IMG/VR virus record: IMGVR_UViG_3300025889_000925
Span: 1 to 24,213 of that record
DNA length: 24,213 nucleotides
Direction: 5' to 3' (one strand)
From: a virus
The notes beneath the pieces are model-generated. The model was not told where the DNA came from. It saw only the letters and a list, made by a program, of their open reading frames with translations, and made no database searches. Shown piece by piece: positions 21,906 to 24,213 of this stretch. The number at the start of each line of letters is the position of its first letter. Position 1 is the first letter of the stretch. The position numbers and the translations under genes are program-made.

Positions 21906-22078
21906 TCCGCCCACCATACCTTGATGCTTCGTTCAGCAGGGTCAATCTCAAACCGCTGTGGGCCTAGTTCAATGTTGACCGTTCTTGATAGAAGATAGGC
22001 GGAAAGAATCGCTTGGTCCAATTCTTTCGCAAGAAACATGGATCGCTCCTCGACCAACTTTCTTACGCTGTCTTCCAT
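21902..22078 (-). CDS. 58-aa hypothetical protein after the portal
   Basis: The ATG overlaps the TGA of the portal gene (ATGA), and its own TGA overlaps the following ATG. The protein starts MEDSVRKLVEERSMFLAKEL, continues with AYLLSRTVNIELGPQRFEID and ends in a short Trp-rich strand (KVWWAE). It is predicted to be an N-terminal amphipathic helix pair followed by a beta hairpin. No family recognised. The precise coupling at both ends supports a real gene. Confidence 0.65.
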   Translation of the reverse strand: MEDSVRKLVEERSMFLAKELDQAILSAYLLSRTVNIELGPQRFEIDPAERSIKVWWAE

Positions 22079-23742
22079 CATGCGGCCCCACCTTGGCCCT
22101 GCATGGCCTTCAGGAACGGCGCGACTTTGCCTGCACTTTCCGCTACGCTCCCTGTCTCTGCAATCATCTGTTCCGATTCCAACTGTTGCTGCCGCGCCTC
22201 GGCAATCGCCGTCATCTCATCTTCGCTGTTCGTCACGATAGCAGGCACGCCACGGACCGACACCACATGCCGCGCCAACTCTTTTGACTTGAAGATGTCC
22301 AACACATCAGGGAACCGATCTGCAAGCGGGGCAAGATCTTGTACCGCCATCGTGATCGACTCGACATCGGCGCTGCGCTGGGCACGCGCAATCGGGTTCT
22401 GAAAGACCACATCAATGTTGCCATCGGTATCAAAGATCTCTGGCGGGGGTGGAGCAAAGGCGTTGGCATTCCACATCGTATCGAAGGTGATATCGAAAAT
22501 CCGCCGCAAAAATTCCTTCTCCGTCCGACCATAGACCGGCCCCATCAGCCGGAACAGCAACTCGATCTTCTTGCTAAATTCAAACGCCGTCATCTCCGAT
22601 TTGTTCACTTCCATCAAGGCAAGGATCTGATCGACAAAGAAGATTTGTCGGATCGACTTCCGCAACTCCTCTTCCTTAATCTGCGAGATTTCAGGATGCG
22701 AGCCGGTTTCATAGGGGGCGATGCTGTCACGGATGGATTGGCCATGCGTATTGATTGAGGTCGGACCGCCAGGGGTGAGCTTCAATGTCCCAATCACGCT
22801 ATCATGCCGCACCATGATTGGCGGCTTGATCTTCAACGCCCAATCTTCCAAGCCCATCGTCTTCGCGGTATTCAGCGTCCAGGTATCAGGGAAGGCAATG
22901 TCACCACGGCCACGCCCAAAGACTTCTCCTGGCGTCTTGTGATAGCGCGGGATGGCTTTCGGGAAGGTCCGGTAGCCGCCTTCATGGATGACATGCTTCG
23001 ATTCCAAGTCAATCCAGCAGGACGCATAGGGCATCTTCTTGGCCCCTGCGGCAAACTCTTGCTCCGATAAGGTGCGCGGATACACATCATGGATGATCTG
23101 GAAACACTCATCCACCTTGAGTTCATCCAGCGCCTTCTTGGCTTTTGGCGGGAGGTTGTCTTTGCCGAATCGTTTCTCCAGTTGGCCTGCGGTCATCTCT
23201 TTCTCAACCGTGACTTCATGGATCAACCCATCCGGCCCTTCCCCAATAACGAATCGGCCCGTCTTATGCGCTTCAACAAAGAGGCCGCGAAATCCCTTGA
23301 CGCGCAGATGCGGCATCTCTGGCATTTCTTCAATGCCGAGACAGCCGGTACCAAATCCGCCGTGGTCAATGAGTGATTCCGGCGCTTCCCCGTAGAACAT
23401 GGAATTGGAAAACGCCGCCAGCATCCGATCACGGGAATCTTCCAACCACTCCTGAATCGCATCATTTGGGCGGTTGCCCTTCCCCATCGCCAAGCCGCCC
23501 CATTGCTGGGAGGGGTTGATGATGTGACCGGCTACAAACATGGCCATCAATTCCGCCGCCATTAAGGTAGTCGAATCCGTGACCCCTGTCGTCTGCTTCA
23601 CGCCTGGGGTGCGTTGCGACACGATCCCGACCCGCGACGGCGCGAGAAAGGGAGCCATCTGCTCCCAGCGCCGGTCGAAGTTCGCGCGGCGGTCTTTACG
23701 ACTTAGATAGAGTTTGACGCGAGCAGATCCATCAGCGGCCAT
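22078..23742 (-). CDS. portal (head-to-tail connector) protein
   Basis: A 554-aa protein (T7 gp8 is 536 aa) with GGGGGTG before the ATG. It is of the head-to-tail connecting family: RRANFDRRWEQMAPFLAPSR near the start, then DSTTLMAAELMAMFVAGHII and NPSQQWGGLAMG, a DHGGFGTGCLGIEEMPEM segment with the following LRVKGF, and toward the C-terminus FEFSKKIELLFRLMGPVYGR with a nearby RIFDITFDTMWNANAF. The final part is Ala/Gln-rich (AEARQQQLESEQMIAET) and helical, as in the crown of portals. Twelve copies form the vertex through which DNA is packaged and to which the gp11-like adaptor binds. It overlaps the upstream gene by 11 bases. Confidence 0.9.
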   Translation of the reverse strand: MAADGSARVKLYLSRKDRRANFDRRWEQMAPFLAPSRVGIVSQRTPGVKQTTGVTDSTTLMAAELMAMFVAGHIINPSQQWGGLAMGKGNRPNDAIQEWLEDSRDRMLAAFSNSMFYGEAPESLIDHGGFGTGCLGIEEMPEMPHLRVKGFRGLFVEAHKTGRFVIGEGPDGLIHEVTVEKEMTAGQLEKRFGKDNLPPKAKKALDELKVDECFQIIHDVYPRTLSEQEFAAGAKKMPYASCWIDLESKHVIHEGGYRTFPKAIPRYHKTPGEVFGRGRGDIAFPDTWTLNTAKTMGLEDWALKIKPPIMVRHDSVIGTLKLTPGGPTSINTHGQSIRDSIAPYETGSHPEISQIKEEELRKSIRQIFFVDQILALMEVNKSEMTAFEFSKKIELLFRLMGPVYGRTEKEFLRRIFDITFDTMWNANAFAPPPPEIFDTDGNIDVVFQNPIARAQRSADVESITMAVQDLAPLADRFPDVLDIFKSKELARHVVSVRGVPAIVTNSEDEMTAIAEARQQQLESEQMIAETGSVAESAGKVAPFLKAMQGQGGAA

Positions 23743-24067
23743 CGAACACCCCCAAGGCTTTCATTTCCTCGTTCAATTCTTTCGACCGTTTAATGGCGGC
23801 CCTCTCTGCTTCTTTCTGTGACTTAAATGCACGAATCGGCTTCTTGGTATCAGGATCGACAAACCCTGCCTGGCGCACAATTTCCAAGGCTTGTTCAGGA
23901 TCAACTTCTTTCCCCCCGAACATCGTGGGAACATTGATCCACTGTCCACCAACCTCAAAAGTCGCGGTCCGTTCAGTGGACACTGACCCATCCTCGTTCT
24001 TGATAATCGGGCGGCCTTCCTTGGTATACCCGACAATCTTTGCCCCCAGCGCAGGAAGTTCTGGCAT
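23732..24067 (-). CDS. 111-aa conserved phage protein
   Basis: The ATG lies two bases after the stop of the preceding gene, with GGGAG upstream. It contains EGRPIIKNEDGSVSTERTAT, then WINVPTMFGGKEVDPEQALE and a run from VDPDTKKPIRAFKSQKEAER to KRSKEL. The N-PDG-S-x-S-T/S-ER and INVPTMFxGKE-x-x-xxQAxE patterns recur in short-tailed phages, both as stand-alone proteins before the portal and as a domain of internal virion proteins. Function unknown. The overlap with the portal start suggests coupled translation. Confidence 0.72.
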   Translation of the reverse strand: MPELPALGAKIVGYTKEGRPIIKNEDGSVSTERTATFEVGGQWINVPTMFGGKEVDPEQALEIVRQAGFVDPDTKKPIRAFKSQKEAERAAIKRSKELNEEMKALGVFDGR

Positions 24068-24069
24068 CC

Positions 24070-24213
24070 TTAACTCCCAATCGTGGCGCGGAGCGGGGCT
24101 GCGCCATTCGTGGTTGGCTCATTGCTCCGGCCCGCGAATTGCGAAAGAATCGTGCTTTGGAATCCTCTGGCGCGGTTCCGTCGCTGTGCCGCCTCGACTG
24201 CCGCCTGCTGCAC
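24070..24213 (-). CDS. C-terminal end of a small phage protein (partial)
   Basis: The last 48 codons of a gene that enters from the right edge and stops at TAA (24070-24072). The visible 47 aa are helical first (VQQAAVEAAQRRNRARGFQS) and end in a flexible tail (TILSQFAGRSNEPTTN, then PLRATIG). An R-x-R-x-x-x-STIL-type run followed by a Gly/Ala-rich tail ending LG/IG is usual for the short conserved protein that sits upstream of portals in many T7-like and related phages. Start and full length are outside the window. Confidence 0.65.
   Translation of the reverse strand: MQQAAVEAAQRRNRARGFQSTILSQFAGRSNEPTTNGAAPLRATIGS

Noticed and set aside
1-24213. tRNA genes, CRISPR arrays, insertion sequences, integrase or attachment sites
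   Set aside because: None seen on reading both strands; no repeat array, cloverleaf or transposase-like protein.

Overview
This window is most of the late (structural and lysis) region of a tailed bacteriophage or prophage with a short-tail, T7-like virion plan. The portal, tail tube/nozzle pair and internal virion proteins look like relatives of T7 gp8 and gp11-gp16. The capsid end (a Bbp19-type small protein, a 311-aa coat protein and a 144-aa downstream protein) is more like Bordetella phage BPP-1. No polymerase, integrase, terminase or host gene is visible, so lifestyle and host cannot be fixed. A lipobox protein, a membrane-anchored coiled-coil protein and several Sec-type signal peptides point to a Gram-negative-type envelope.

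Layout. Nearly all of it is one dense block read on the minus strand, from right to left. In order of transcription: end of a small protein, a 111-aa protein, portal, a 58-aa protein, Bbp19-like protein, scaffold, 42-aa and 68-aa proteins, a structured leader, major coat protein, a stem-loop, probable cement protein, a Rossmann-like unknown, a 63-aa protein, a methyltransferase, gp11-like and gp12-like tail proteins, gp13-, gp14-, gp15- and gp16-like internal proteins, and the tail fibre (to 6997). Most genes overlap by 1-32 bases or are a few bases apart, with repeated TAATG and ATGA junctions, so translation is probably coupled.

After the tail fibre there is a small break (6921-6996) holding a sigma70-like promoter (TTGTTC, 17-base spacer, TATAAT) whose spacer contains the inverted repeat GGAAC-N3-GTTCC. 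It drives a cassette of four exported or membrane-associated proteins: two with near-identical MKRYI- signal peptides, one with an internal twin-arginine/hydrophobic segment, and a 1143-aa secreted multidomain protein with a GH123/DUF4091-like glycosidase region. A lysis-type cassette follows: a 28-aa ORF, a DUF5675 protein, a 31-aa zinc-finger-like protein, a spanin-like coiled-coil protein, a holin-like protein and a small lipoprotein. Two small plus-strand genes (17-375) converge on it with a 2-base gap.

The observations I rate highest are: (1) a 148-base leader before the coat gene in which a 13-bp stem hides the coat gene's Shine-Dalgarno and encloses a GNRA hairpin, a second hairpin and a pair of mutually exclusive helices; (2) the separately promoted cassette of secreted proteins, including the GH123-like enzyme, embedded between tail fibre and lysis genes; (3) several microproteins, including a 31-aa CxxC...HxxHxC protein. 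There is no gene-free stretch longer than 300 bases.
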